Below are positions 1 to 9,003 of a stretch of 64,000 nt of DNA, in pieces. Every line of letters begins with the position of its first letter. Position 1 is the stretch's first letter. The stretch comes from Alteromonadaceae bacterium 2753L.S.0a.02. GTDB taxonomy: Bacteria; Pseudomonadota; Gammaproteobacteria; Pseudomonadales; Cellvibrionaceae. The translations under genes and the position numbers were made by a program. The notes beneath the pieces are model-generated. The model saw nothing but the letters and a program-made list of their open reading frames with translations, ran no database searches and was not told the origin of the DNA. The stretch is taken from contig VISH01000002.1 of assembly GCA_007827375.1 (NCBI GenBank), forward strand, positions 744,001 through 808,000. Reading direction: 5' to 3'.

Positions 1-1707
1 GATTATCCCAACCAGTATGGCAATCGCGACCTCTCTGCGGTCTCCTACACGCGCATGTTTGTTGCCAATATTATGTCTTCCGTCTACCTGTTGATTGGAG
101 CAACCTTCGCTGTACTGTTGTTGGTTTGTATGAATATGGGGAATTTGCTACTGATTCGTGCAAATGAATTATCTCAGGAAATGGCGGTGCGAAGTGCGAT
201 GGGGGCCGGGCAGCTCGCTATTGTGAAACGTGTGCTCATGGAATTCTTAGTGATTTGCTTGGTTGGTACCTTCGTAGGTTTGATCATTGCCGGATTCGGC
301 ATGCAATTGGTTGCTGCGTCGGTCGAACTTGTCGCCGGGAACGCCGATAATATTCCATTTTGGATGAGTTGGAGCTGGCGTTTAGACACTGTTTTAGCGG
401 CTCTGCTGTTTGCACTTTTGTTGTGGTTGGTGTCTGGCACAGGCCCCGCATTATCCGTAGCACGCAGTGATCCTGGAGCCATTTTATCCGGCAGTGCCAA
501 AGGTTCTATGGCTGCAGGTAATAGTCGAATCACAAAAATATTGGTGGGAGCCGAAGTGGTATTTTCGTTCTTCTTGCTCACTGTTTGCGGTGCATTTATT
601 GCCGGTATTTCTGAAGCGAATAATACCGATTTTGGTGTTGAAACATCAGGCTTTAGCACCGCCAGCGTTGAATTAAATGGTGAACGCTACGAGTCTGCAG
701 ATGCACGCTTCAGTTATCTCTATAACCTAGATCAAGTGTTGAAGTACCAGGGTGGAGTCGCAAAGGTTGCCTTTACTTCTGCCCTTCCCAGTCAAAATGG
801 CGCCGGGACCAGCTTCGCATTGGAAGATCGCGACCTTAAGGTCAACGGCAGTTACGACAGTCTGGGACAAGTTTGGGTTTCTGATAATTACTTCTCGCTG
901 ATGGATGTGCGATTGGTCGATGGCCGATTTTTTAATCAAAGCGACGACTCGCAATCTGAACCGGTGGTGATCGTCGACAATTTATTTGCTCAGACCATGT
1001 GGCCCGGCGAAAATGTCATTGGTAAACGTGTTCAAATCAACCCAGAAACATCAAACGCTGAGTGGCTGACCATTGTTGGGGTAACTGCTCATATCCTGCA
1101 GGCACCACCCATCGCTGGTCAGCGCAGCGATTCATCTTTCTATCGTCCTTTGAAGCAGGACACGCCAGCGGTGTTAAAGGTCATTGCTAAAACTGCAGAC
1201 CAAGCGCATCGGATGGAGCGCATTCTGCAAACAGCATCGTTGGATGTGGATCGTGACATTCCGTTGTCTGATATAAAATCGCTGGACGAAATCGTTAAAA
1301 GCTCGACGAGTGCATTTGGTGTCATAACGAGTATTTTTAGTTGGATAGCAGTGGTTACAGTGATTCTCGCAGCCATTGGAATTTATGGCGTGATCGCTCG
1401 CTCGGTAGTAGTACGCACTCAGGAAATTGGTATACGTATGGCATTGGGTGCCTCAGCGAGTAACATTATCGGTATATTTTCTAAGCAGGGATTCCTTTAC
1501 ATTGTGGTGGGGCTTGGTGTGGGCGGTTTGCTCGGGCTGGTAACTGTTTATGGGCTTGCTCAGGTGATATTCGGTATTCAATCTATGTTGCCTCTCATCT
1601 TGTTGTCCGTGGCGGGTATCGTAGGGGGACTGGTTATGGTTGCTTCAATTATTCCCGCTGCTCGTGTAGTTCGCGTTGAACCCGGTGATGCACTTCACTA
1701 TGAGTAA
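1..1707 (+). CDS. ABC transporter permease, duplicated FtsX (ADOP/MacB-like), 5' truncated by window edge
   Basis: The frame is open from base 1, so the gene begins outside the window; 568 codons are visible. It is an integral-membrane permease of the MacB/FtsX superfamily. A first FtsX block lies near residues 25-160, with helices around MSSVYLLIGATFAVLLLV and the conserved 'RSAMGAG' cytoplasmic stretch. A MacB-type periplasmic core follows at about residues 215-400. A second FtsX block is at about 440-565 with the matching 'RMALGAS' motif. Two FtsX blocks in one chain is the ADOP layout, usually paired with a separate ATPase and used for exporting peptides or metabolites, or for antimicrobial resistance. 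A hairpin terminator follows 40 bp after the stop. Its position beside polyketide accessory genes suggests product export or self-protection, but that is inference. The transported substrate cannot be read from sequence. Confidence 0.85.
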   Translation, partial: DYPNQYGNRDLSAVSYTRMFVANIMSSVYLLIGATFAVLLLVCMNMGNLLLIRANELSQEMAVRSAMGAGQLAIVKRVLMEFLVICLVGTFVGLIIAGFGMQLVAASVELVAGNADNIPFWMSWSWRLDTVLAALLFALLLWLVSGTGPALSVARSDPGAILSGSAKGSMAAGNSRITKILVGAEVVFSFFLLTVCGAFIAGISEANNTDFGVETSGFSTASVELNGERYESADARFSYLYNLDQVLKYQGGVAKVAFTSALPSQNGAGTSFALEDRDLKVNGSYDSLGQVWVSDNYFSLMDVRLVDGRFFNQSDDSQSEPVVIVDNLFAQTMWPGENVIGKRVQINPETSNAEWLTIVGVTAHILQAPPIAGQRSDSSFYRPLKQDTPAVLKVIAKTADQAHRMERILQTASLDVDRDIPLSDIKSLDEIVKSSTSAFGVITSIFSWIAVVTVILAAIGIYGVIARSVVVRTQEIGIRMALGASASNIIGIFSKQGFLYIVVGLGVGGLLGLVTVYGLAQVIFGIQSMLPLILLSVAGIVGGLVMVASIIPAARVVRVEPGDALHYE

Positions 1708-1746
1708 AGATATTTGCTAATTGGCAACATATCTATAAACGTATTT

Positions 1747-1770
1747 AAGGGCTCTTTATGGGCCCTTTTT
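1747..1770 (+). terminator. Intrinsic terminator of the ABC permease gene
   Basis: A six-base stem (AAGGGC at 1747-1752 with GCCCTT at 1762-1767) closes a nine-base loop. It is followed directly by more T residues, 40 bp after the permease stop codon. Confidence 0.7.
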
Positions 1771-1915
1771 ACTTAGGGCCTGTTTTGTACATTATGTAAC
1801 GCCACGAGCACTGCCAAAGCGCTAGTATCCATTTCCCACCTCCACCTTCCTCTGGGGTATCTCGCACATCCAACTTTGAATTTAAAACTATAAGAGAGAG
1901 TGTTCAAACATCCAC

Positions 1916-2368
1916 GCTTGAAGCTAAAAGTGTGAGGGGGGTACCTTAAGCCTGCGACATCGAACCGAAAAAACTCAAGGGGGGGCCTCGACGTTGCAAC
2001 CCTGCACCTTAACGCTTGAACGGCGTACCTCAAACTTACAACGTTGAAGCTAAAAGCTTGAACGGCATACCTCAAACCTGCAGCGTTGAAGCTAAAAGCT
2101 TGAACGGGGTACCACAAACCTGCAGCGTTGAAGCTAAAAGCTTGAACGGGGTACCTCAAACCTGCAGCGTTGAAGCTAAAAGCTTGAACGGGGTACCTCA
2201 AACCTGCAACGTTGAAGCTAAAAGCTTGAACGGGGTACCTCAAACCTGCAACGTTGAAGCTAAAAGCTTGAACGGGGTACCTCAAACCTGCAACGTTGAA
2301 GCTAAAAGCTTGAACGGGGTACCTCAAACCTGCAACGTTGAAGCTAAAAGCTTGAGGGGGGTACCTTT
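1916..2368. repeat. 42-bp tandem repeat array (minisatellite), about 11 units
   Basis: Seven near-identical 42-bp units start at 2042, 2084, 2126, 2168, 2210, 2252 and 2294, and a partial eighth starts at 2336. They are preceded in register by three decayed units (about 1916, 1958 and 2000). Each unit carries an AAGCT-AAA-AGCTT hairpin and a GGTACC site. Central units differ at only one or two positions, while the outermost copies share a 'TGAGGGGGGTACCTT' variant. This is the pattern expected when the middle of an array is homogenised and the edges drift. Because 42 is divisible by three, 14-residue repeat frames stay open on both strands; neither has an ATG start or ribosome-binding site, so I do not call them genes. 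Flanking DNA from 1771 to 1915 and from 2369 to 2644 shows no gene. Confidence 0.9.
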
Positions 2369-2644
2369 TAGCTGGGGTGGGAATGCCTCGGAGCTACCCC
2401 GTTGTCACTCAACGCGTGCTTTAACACTCTTAAGCGACCGTGGCCTCCTAGCTGCAGGCCTCCGATAACGCACATTAATTTGAGCACTGTGTGAGTGCGA
2501 GATCATTTTAGTGGCGTAGATTTCTAGCCGTTGGTTTAAACAGATATTTAATGAAAAAAGAGGATTTTTGAGACTAAGGGCTTGGCATTGAAAATCTAAA
2601 ACTTTTCGTCTTTTATCGTTAATAGGAATGATATGCGTGAACGA

Positions 2645-2701
2645 TAAAAAAACCCGACGCACAAACACCACTAAGGGGGATGGGTGTTGGTGAGTCGGGT
2701 T
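2645..2701 (-). terminator. Terminator of the nitrilase-PPTase-oxygenase operon
   Basis: AACCCGAC at 2651-2658 pairs with GTCGGGTT at 2694-2701. The stem extends to about 19 positions with two mismatches. On the minus strand it is followed by a run of T (the A run 2646-2652). It lies 53 bp past the oxygenase stop codon. Between stop and hairpin a 19-bp direct repeat (AAACCTATTAGTTGCTTAA) occurs twice, the second copy overlapping the stop codon. Confidence 0.8.
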
Positions 2702-2753
2702 GGAAGAGCTTGCTTAAACCTATTAGTTGCTTAAACCTAAACCTATTAGTTGC

Positions 2754-3737
2754 TTAAGCGAAGGCGACGGCTATTTTGCGAGTACCTGATTTTGGCGTCC
2801 AGTTTGCGATTGCATGCGTCCAAGTGAGGTTGTTGATAAATACCAGTTCACCGGGTCGTAATTTGCGTATTAATTTACCGTCGAAAATGGCTTCGTAACT
2901 TAAATCGGAATCCCAAATGCGGCGATGGTCTGAATGATCGAGTTGCTGGGTAGTCGCGCCCCCGGGGGGGAGTTTTAACAAGCCTTCAGTTTCGAGAAAC
3001 TTGCGGTATTGTGTAACTGAGCTGCGATCTGCACTGGAGATGTTATCCCAGAATACTTTAACTTGCCTGGCAAGTATTTTCGAATAGCTCATGGGAGTTT
3101 TTGCAAGAACTTCATAAAGTTCGATACCTTCCTCGTAACTTTCGCGTTGGCGCAGTACCTGATCGTTATCACTTAAAATGTCTTCGGGGATATTAATTTG
3201 CCATTTCATTTTCGCAAGAGCCTTCTCTGCGGGACTTAATTCGCGATTGATAAGGCGTATTTTCCAAACGACTTCTTTGAAATCAGCAATGGCAGCACTG
3301 TTTTGATCGACGTGCAACAGTACGGACTCGCCACCGTCGGTGTCATTTTCGTAACAGTACATTGAAGCCAAGTGCATATCTGTGAATTGGGTGCCTTCTG
3401 AGTGAGGGCCAATGAACTCATAATCGGCGGTTTTATTCACTGTCATAAAATAAGTGCCGATGTTGTCTCTGTGGCCTTTGATTGCGGCGAAACCTGACTG
3501 TACCTCCAACTGCGACTTCAAACCGAGCTGATCTGCGACTTCAGCCAGTATGGTGTCGGCCAGTTCAGCTGCTACATTCTGCACAATTACAACATCGTCG
3601 TTACGTAGCCCGGAAATTACAGTTTTGGCGGTGCTTGAAATATCAGAGTGCTGGATAAGGTTTAGGCATTCAGTCCGTTCAGGAATGTCTACCGTGTTAT
3701 CATGTGTCGGGTGCGCTATTTCGCAATTGCTAAGCAT
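2754..3737 (-). CDS. TauD/TfdA-family Fe(II)/2-oxoglutarate dioxygenase
   Basis: This 327-residue protein belongs to the TauD/clavaminate-synthase fold (SyrP-like). It should use 2-oxoglutarate and oxygen to hydroxylate a substrate. The metal triad is visible: H112 and E114 in 'GPHSEGTQF' and H308 in 'NNLTWTHAIANW'. R320 then fits the 2-oxoglutarate carboxylate clamp. Glu in place of Asp in the HxD motif is typical of the SyrP-like branch, which hydroxylates amino acids tethered to carrier proteins. The start has AAGGA eight bases upstream. It is the last gene of a leftward operon after the phosphopantetheinyl transferase (110-bp gap) and is followed by a strong terminator. I infer a tailoring role in the neighbouring polyketide or hybrid pathway; the substrate is unknown. 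Confidence 0.85.
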   Translation of the reverse strand: MLSNCEIAHPTHDNTVDIPERTECLNLIQHSDISSTAKTVISGLRNDDVVIVQNVAAELADTILAEVADQLGLKSQLEVQSGFAAIKGHRDNIGTYFMTVNKTADYEFIGPHSEGTQFTDMHLASMYCYENDTDGGESVLLHVDQNSAAIADFKEVVWKIRLINRELSPAEKALAKMKWQINIPEDILSDNDQVLRQRESYEEGIELYEVLAKTPMSYSKILARQVKVFWDNISSADRSSVTQYRKFLETEGLLKLPPGGATTQQLDHSDHRRIWDSDLSYEAIFDGKLIRKLRPGELVFINNLTWTHAIANWTPKSGTRKIAVAFA

Positions 3738-3847
3738 GAGGTAATCCTTTGAGTAACGGGTACTTTTCTAATTCAATTCTTGAGTTGTGCAACAGACTTG
3801 TATTTTGCCAGTAAAAATAAAATATGAAACTGTAACAAAAGACACTC

Positions 3848-4585
3848 TTAAGCGATGATTTCTTCAGGAATTGTGACTAACGTTGCGAGGCGCGCTTCAT
3901 CGATCATATGAAATTCGCCGCGAAACAACATGCCTTTTTGTAAGCTTGTATGGAGATCGTAATTCAGCCTGAACAATATTTTCTGGGTTTTAACCTCTAT
4001 TTGAAGAACAGTGACCGCGTCGAAATCAAAATACCGTTTTACCCTAGGGTAGGCGGCTTTGAAAAAGCTTTCTTTTAACGAAAAAATAATTGTAAACAGA
4101 GTCGTATCATTAAGCGGCGAGTTGATAAACAGCTTTATTTCATCTTGAAGAACAATTTGCGAGCGAATGTTTTTAATTGTCGTATCACTTATCGCGTGTT
4201 CAATGTCTATTCCTATGCCTGAAATATCTGCCGAGTTACTCACGACAGCGACCGCACTGGAATCACAATGGCTGATTGATCCTATGACCTGATCGGGCCA
4301 AATAGGGTTGCGATTCGCCCCAATGCCAATATCCGGCGGCGATGTCATGATAGATTCCAGCGCTCGTTTGGCACAAAAACGACCCGCTAGAAACTCAGCT
4401 CGTCGCTTTGGCACCGCTTTACGAATATTTTCGGGAAAGTGCACGATGCATTGTTCGTAGTAAATATCGTTGTAGTACTGCACATTAAAGCGACAGTAGT
4501 AGATAGAGTCGTTCGATTTAAACCAGTCAGCAGATCCTGATTCAGGAATAAAGCGCGGTCGTATTTGTTTCACAGGCGCATTCAT
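3848..4585 (-). CDS. 4'-phosphopantetheinyl transferase, Sfp/EntD type
   Basis: The enzyme transfers the phosphopantetheine arm of coenzyme A to a serine on acyl or peptidyl carrier proteins, activating PKS and NRPS modules. The family signatures are present: 'RRAEFLAGRFCAKRAL' near residue 62, 'SISHCD', 'GIGIDIE' carrying magnesium-binding D127 and E129, and 'FSLKESFFKA' with K171-E172. I place the start at the ATG at 4585, which has AAGGA nine bases upstream; an in-frame ATG three codons earlier would overlap that site. At 245 residues it is a normal Sfp/EntD length. It starts 19 bases after the nitrilase stop and shares its operon. Together with the acyltransferase-enoylreductase nearby it marks a carrier-protein-based pathway. 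Confidence 0.92.
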   Translation of the reverse strand: MNAPVKQIRPRFIPESGSADWFKSNDSIYYCRFNVQYYNDIYYEQCIVHFPENIRKAVPKRRAEFLAGRFCAKRALESIMTSPPDIGIGANRNPIWPDQVIGSISHCDSSAVAVVSNSADISGIGIDIEHAISDTTIKNIRSQIVLQDEIKLFINSPLNDTTLFTIIFSLKESFFKAAYPRVKRYFDFDAVTVLQIEVKTQKILFRLNYDLHTSLQKGMLFRGEFHMIDEARLATLVTIPEEIIA

Positions 4586-4603
4586 TTTTTGCATTCCTTT
4601 TGG

Positions 4604-5449
4604 CTAGCCAGTTTTATGTAGGTTTGTGCCTAAGGTATCGTTAAATTGAGCGTTTATATGAAAAGAATCCCGGTCTAGAAATGCGGGAAAATTTTCACGA
4701 TACTTTTTAAGGTCGGCTAGATTAATGCTCGTTGTTGACACATAGTCGCGGTTGCCAAGGTTCATTAATAGATCACCGTTGGCATTGTAAAGCTGGCTGT
4801 CGCCACTGTACTGATTGTTAAACCCGTCAAGGCCAATTCGATTACACCCCAGAGTAAAGCAGAGGTTTTCAATGGCTCGCGCGCGCAGTAAGGCTTGCCA
4901 GTGTTCACGGCGTTGCATTGGCCAGTTGGCAACAACTACCGCGAGATCGTAATTTTCGCAGTTCCTCATCCACACCGGAAAGCGCAGGTCGTAACAAATA
5001 AATGGCGCTATTCGCCACCCTTTTAAAGATACAAGCAATTGCTCTTCACCGGATTTGTACCTTAAATGTTCCCCCAGCATGCGGAACAAATGCCGTTTGT
5101 CGTATTCGTGGATAGTGCCATCCGTCGTTGCCCACAACAGCCTGTTGTAGTAGTTATCCTCGTGTTTAATTATCACGCTTCCGCAGATATCGGAATTATA
5201 GTGTGCTGCCTGAAAACGTAGCCATTCGTAGATCTCACCGTTAGGAGCGCTTGCAAATTCCCGGGCATTGGCAATGCAACCCGTGGTAAATACTTCCGGT
5301 AACACAATAAGGTCTTGGCGATTTTTCTGGTCTCTCAAAATATTTTCGATGAATAACAAATTCTCCGCAGGCGTCGATCCTCGCATATCGAACTGCACAG
5401 TGGTAATACGTAACTCGTCCGCTTGTGAATTTCTGGATATGCCGCTCAT
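4604..5449 (-). CDS. Carbon-nitrogen hydrolase (nitrilase superfamily, omega-amidase-like)
   Basis: The full Glu-Lys-Cys catalytic triad of the nitrilase superfamily is present in 281 residues: E52 in 'VLPEVFTTG', K118 in 'YDKRHLF' and C152 in 'PFICYDLRFP'. The motifs are closest to the omega-amidase (YafV/Nit2) group, which hydrolyses terminal amides. I choose the ATG at 5449 because AGGA lies nine bases upstream and the family normally begins just before the first beta strand (here 'LRITTVQFD'). A GTG-initiated 22-residue extension to 5515 lacks a ribosome site. It is the first gene of the leftward operon and diverges from the acyltransferase-enoylreductase. Amidase-like hydrolases in PKS clusters can act on amide-protected starters or remove acyl groups; which applies here is unknown. 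Confidence 0.85.
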   Translation of the reverse strand: MSGISRNSQADELRITTVQFDMRGSTPAENLLFIENILRDQKNRQDLIVLPEVFTTGCIANAREFASAPNGEIYEWLRFQAAHYNSDICGSVIIKHEDNYYNRLLWATTDGTIHEYDKRHLFRMLGEHLRYKSGEEQLLVSLKGWRIAPFICYDLRFPVWMRNCENYDLAVVVANWPMQRREHWQALLRARAIENLCFTLGCNRIGLDGFNNQYSGDSQLYNANGDLLMNLGNRDYVSTTSINLADLKKYRENFPAFLDRDSFHINAQFNDTLGTNLHKTG

Positions 5450-5513
5450 GCAATATTTTCCTGCGTTTTGTCCTTGTGACTGGTTCATTATCGGTGAAGC
5501 TCGTAAAGGCGAC

Positions 5514-5532
5514 ACCTGTAAGATGTACGGAT
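5514..5532 (+). promoter_or_regulatory. Degenerate lux-box-like element in divergent promoter
   Basis: ACCTGTAAGATGTACGGAT resembles the lux box consensus in its left half (ACCTGTA exact) and, after a one-base gap, in its right half (GTACGGAT against GTACAGGT). A possible -10 hexamer TATTTT lies at 5550-5555, about the distance expected for LuxR-activated promoters driving the rightward gene at 5640. It is 19 rather than 20 bp long, so this is only a candidate. Confidence 0.35.
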
Positions 5533-5639
5533 AGGGAAAACCCGTGATTTATTTTACAGTGAGGCCAATTACACAAAAGCGGCTTGTAGAACGTCGTGCA
5601 GAAGTTACGACTACGCACTTGATAAAAGGTAGGTTTACT

Positions 5640-7913
5640 ATGAAAGCGATACTGTTTGCTGGGCAGGGCGCGCAATACAAAGGTATGGGAAGCACTTTGT
5701 TCGGTGCCTATCGGGCCTTGGTTGACAGCGCTTCAGATATATTAGGCTATTCCTTGGAAGAATTGTGTTTGCGAGATCCAAACAAGCAATTAAACAATAC
5801 CCAATTTACGCAACCTGCGCTATTTGCAGTCAACCACCTGAACTATTTACGAAATGTCGTAGATGGCAGTCAGAGGGTTGATTATGCGGCTGGTCACAGT
5901 TTGGGTGAGTACAACGCACTGGCTGCGGCCGGTGTGTTTTCATTCGAAACCGGTTTGCGTCTCGTGCAGCGTCGTGGCGCGCTGATGGCCCAGGCATCGG
6001 GTGGTGGGATGGCCGCAATTTTAGGTTTAAGCAGTGCGCGTTTAACGCAGTTGTTACAGGATGAAGGATACACCTCAATCGACGTGGCCAACTTTAATAC
6101 CCCCACTCAAACCGTTATAAGTGGCGATAACAACGCGTTACAGCGTTTCCAAGCCGTTGTGGAGCGCAATCAGGCACGCTTTGTTCCCCTGAATACCAGT
6201 GCCGCTTTTCATTCCCGCTATATGAGTGCTGCTCAGCAGGAATTCGCTGAATTTCTGCGACCAATTAATTTTAAAAAGGCCAGCTTTCCTGTTATTTCTA
6301 ATGTAAGCGCAGAGCCATATGGTCACGGTGATGTGGCAGAGGGCCTGGCTCAGCAGGTGAGTGGTTCGGTTCGATGGGTGGAATCTGTGCAGCGCATGTT
6401 GGACCTAGGCGTAACCGAATTTTTAGAATTTGAAACTCACTTGCTAACACGTATGGTGGATGAAATTAAATCGTCATACACGCCACTGGCAGTTTCTTCT
6501 AATGTCACAGAGTTCAGCACGCATGCGTCCAAGTTAGATCAAGCCCCCAAAAGATTCGCGGGAATTACGGCGCAGCAGCTTGGTGATGCAAGCTTTCGGG
6601 AAGAATACGAGACACAATACAGTTATGTTGCTGGAGGAATGTATCGCGGCATAGCCTCTGAAGATCTCGTGGTTCGGATGATAAACAATGGTTTTATGGC
6701 TTATTTCGGGGCGGGCGGCGTGCCGATTAGCGAATTGGGCCAACGTATTAACGGCATAAAATCGCGTTTGCAAAACCCTGCTAAAGCGGGATTCAATTTG
6801 TTATGCAATCTCGAACATCCCGATCGTGAAATGGCGACTGTTGAGCTTTATTTGAAGCACAATATTCAGCGTGTGGAAGCCGCGGCCTATCTTCAAATGA
6901 CAGAAGCATTGGTGTATTACCGGGTGGCTGGCCTCTCCAGGGTCGGAGGCGAGATTGTGTGCCGAAATAAAATTTTGGCAAAAGTATCGCGCCCTGAAGT
7001 CGCGGAAGCCTTTATGAACCCTCCGCCTCAGGAGATACTCACATCTTTGCTGAACAAAGGGCTGATCTCAGCCGAACAGGTTGCGCTGGCCCAAGGTATT
7101 CCCATGGCGCAGGATATTTGCGTGGAAGCGGATTCCGGAGGGCACACAGATGGCGGTAACCCATCGGTCATCTTCCCGGCTATTGTCGCGTTGCAGCGAA
7201 GAAAGCAACAAGAGTTGCGATACACGCAGCCGATACGCATTGGTTTGGCTGGCGGCATAGGGTCGCCAGAATCGGCAACTTCGGCATTTGTTATGGGCGC
7301 GGCATTTGTGCTTACCGGTTCAATAAACCAATGTACGGTTGAAGCGGGTACCAGTGATGCGGTTAAAGATTTGTTGCAGCAAATAAACGTACAAGATACT
7401 GCTTATGCGCCCGCCGCAGACATGTTTGAAATTGGTGCTCGCGTACAGGTGTTAAAAAAAGGTGTATTTTTTCCGGCCCGTGCCAATAAATTGTATGCAC
7501 TCTACCAGCAATACGATTCATTGAATGCGATTCCAGAAGAAATTCGTACACAATTGGAAGAGCGTTACCTGGGGCGCAGTTTTGAGTCTATTTGGCAGGA
7601 GCGGAAACAATATCTCGAAAAAAATGGACGTCATACGGAAGTGGCGAACGCAGAAAGGCGACCGAAATTGAAAATGTCCAGCGTATTCAAATGGTATTTC
7701 TCTGAAGGGTCTCGAGCGGCATTAAGAGGGGAGCTGCAAAACAAGGTTAATTTTCAAGTGCACACAGGGCCGGCATTGGGGGCGTTTAATCAGTGGGTGA
7801 AAGGCACAGAGCTGGAATCCTGGCGAAACCGTCATGTGGATCAAATCGCCAAAAAACTCTTGGAAGAGTCTGCCGAGCTATTGTCGCACTCATTAATTGG
7901 CATGGTTTCGTAG
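5640..7913 (+). CDS. trans-acting acyltransferase fused to PfaD-like enoyl reductase (trans-AT PKS)
   Basis: The 757-residue fusion supplies malonyl units in trans and reduces enoyl intermediates on a trans-AT polyketide synthase. The N-terminal FabD-like acyltransferase (1-285) has 'GQGAQ', S87 in 'GHSLGEY' and catalytic H191 in 'AAFHSRYM'. The C-terminal FMN enoylreductase of the PfaD/2-nitropropane dioxygenase fold (about 325-750) carries 'GGMYRGIAS', 'GAGGVPI' and H502 in 'SGGHTDGG'. Similar AT-ER fusions (PksE, PedB-like) occur almost only in trans-AT PKS or PUFA-like loci. The start at 5640 has AAAGGTAGG just upstream; the frame is open 32 codons further but without ribosome site. No synthase module is visible in this window, so its partner must lie outside, probably to the left. 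The promoter region it shares with the nitrilase holds a lux-like element. Confidence 0.92.
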   Translation: MKAILFAGQGAQYKGMGSTLFGAYRALVDSASDILGYSLEELCLRDPNKQLNNTQFTQPALFAVNHLNYLRNVVDGSQRVDYAAGHSLGEYNALAAAGVFSFETGLRLVQRRGALMAQASGGGMAAILGLSSARLTQLLQDEGYTSIDVANFNTPTQTVISGDNNALQRFQAVVERNQARFVPLNTSAAFHSRYMSAAQQEFAEFLRPINFKKASFPVISNVSAEPYGHGDVAEGLAQQVSGSVRWVESVQRMLDLGVTEFLEFETHLLTRMVDEIKSSYTPLAVSSNVTEFSTHASKLDQAPKRFAGITAQQLGDASFREEYETQYSYVAGGMYRGIASEDLVVRMINNGFMAYFGAGGVPISELGQRINGIKSRLQNPAKAGFNLLCNLEHPDREMATVELYLKHNIQRVEAAAYLQMTEALVYYRVAGLSRVGGEIVCRNKILAKVSRPEVAEAFMNPPPQEILTSLLNKGLISAEQVALAQGIPMAQDICVEADSGGHTDGGNPSVIFPAIVALQRRKQQELRYTQPIRIGLAGGIGSPESATSAFVMGAAFVLTGSINQCTVEAGTSDAVKDLLQQINVQDTAYAPAADMFEIGARVQVLKKGVFFPARANKLYALYQQYDSLNAIPEEIRTQLEERYLGRSFESIWQERKQYLEKNGRHTEVANAERRPKLKMSSVFKWYFSEGSRAALRGELQNKVNFQVHTGPALGAFNQWVKGTELESWRNRHVDQIAKKLLEESAELLSHSLIGMVS

Positions 7914-8017
7914 CCGCAACTGTTATTTATAACAGGTGTATTCATGGGCGCCCAGCGCTAAGCTTGGTTGCGAAAGTATCAGAAATTTTTTGAAATGGAG
8001 GCCAGGAGATTCCCATC

Positions 8018-8956
8018 ATGAAAATATATAAATTAATGGTAGCAACGATGCTGTTAATCGTTTACCAAACAGGAGCGAGTACCGAGATGACGACCCAAAC
8101 CTACGATTCTAAAAATTTAACAGGCCTAGCTGAATCCAGCACTGTGACTTTCGCAGCACCAGGCTCATTGTTGGTAACACAAGGTGAAACCGCTTTTCTT
8201 GAGGTCTCTGGAGACGCTGAAGTATTAGCACGACTCAGCGTTGCCATTGATAAAGGGCATTTAACTATTTCACTTCCCAAGCGTCGCTTAGGTTTAACTA
8301 AAGATTCCGTCGATGTACGGCTGACCTTGCCAACACCGAAAAATATTATCAACAGCGGAAGCGGCAATATTCAACTGCATACAATTTCAGGTGCGGCACT
8401 TAATCTAAGTAGCGTTGGTTCTGGTGAACTTGTAGCAAAGCGTTTGAAGACTGACCTTCTGACCTTAGATTTGAATGGAAGTGGTAAATTACGCTTTGAT
8501 AATATTACCGCCACAGACATGACGTTCACGAGATCGGGTTCGGCTGATTCCAGTTTTAACAAAGTGACAACTCAGCGCTTCAAGCTGTTTAGTAAAGGTT
8601 CTGGAGATACCCGTATTTCACATTTACAAACTCAATCAGCTACTTTTAGCCTGGATGGTTCTGGAGATGTGTATGTTTCCGGTGATCAATTTGCGAGCGA
8701 ACAGAATATCGCCATAAAAGGTGCCGGAGAGTTTTATGGCCGTGATTTTAAATCGCAGGTTGCTAATGTAAACCTTAATGGCGGGGGTATCGTTGAGGTT
8801 CACGCCGCAGAGTCCATTAAGGCGAGCAGTAATGGTGCTGGCGATATTCGATATTACGGTGAGCCGGCAAAGGTAGAGACTCAAATCAAGGGTTCGGGCA
8901 CCATTGTTTCAGGTGCCCTCTACAGTTCTGAACCCTCAATGGCCGCCAATCAATAA
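8018..8956 (+). CDS. Secreted DUF2807 (head GIN domain) protein
   Basis: The protein has 312 residues and a clear signal peptide (about 22 residues, hydrophobic run MLLIVYQTGA). The body is built from repeated 'GSG/GAG' turns (GSGNIQL, GSGELVA, GSGKLRF, GSGDTRI, GSGDVYV, GAGDIRY, GSGTIVS). These are spaced about 20 residues apart, as in the right-handed beta-helix of DUF2807 (putative autotransporter adhesin head domain) proteins. A GGAG ribosome site precedes the ATG. It is probably periplasmic or outer-membrane associated; the biochemical function of this family is not established. It follows the acyltransferase-enoylreductase by 104 bp and could be cotranscribed, then a strong hairpin ends the unit. 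No link to polyketide synthesis can be read from its sequence. Confidence 0.8.
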   Translation: MKIYKLMVATMLLIVYQTGASTEMTTQTYDSKNLTGLAESSTVTFAAPGSLLVTQGETAFLEVSGDAEVLARLSVAIDKGHLTISLPKRRLGLTKDSVDVRLTLPTPKNIINSGSGNIQLHTISGAALNLSSVGSGELVAKRLKTDLLTLDLNGSGKLRFDNITATDMTFTRSGSADSSFNKVTTQRFKLFSKGSGDTRISHLQTQSATFSLDGSGDVYVSGDQFASEQNIAIKGAGEFYGRDFKSQVANVNLNGGGIVEVHAAESIKASSNGAGDIRYYGEPAKVETQIKGSGTIVSGALYSSEPSMAANQ

Positions 8957-9003
8957 GCTTATTAACACTTTTTTTCTTGTGGATTTAATTTTTTCCATCC
9001 CCT

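Noticed and set aside
1773..2468. 14-residue-repeat proteins on both strands across the 42-bp array
   Set aside because: Starts are TTG without ribosome sites, and both strands are open only because the repeat length is a multiple of three.
2405..2671. 88-residue minus-strand frame after the oxygenase operon
   Set aside because: It overlaps the operon terminator hairpin and shows no family features.
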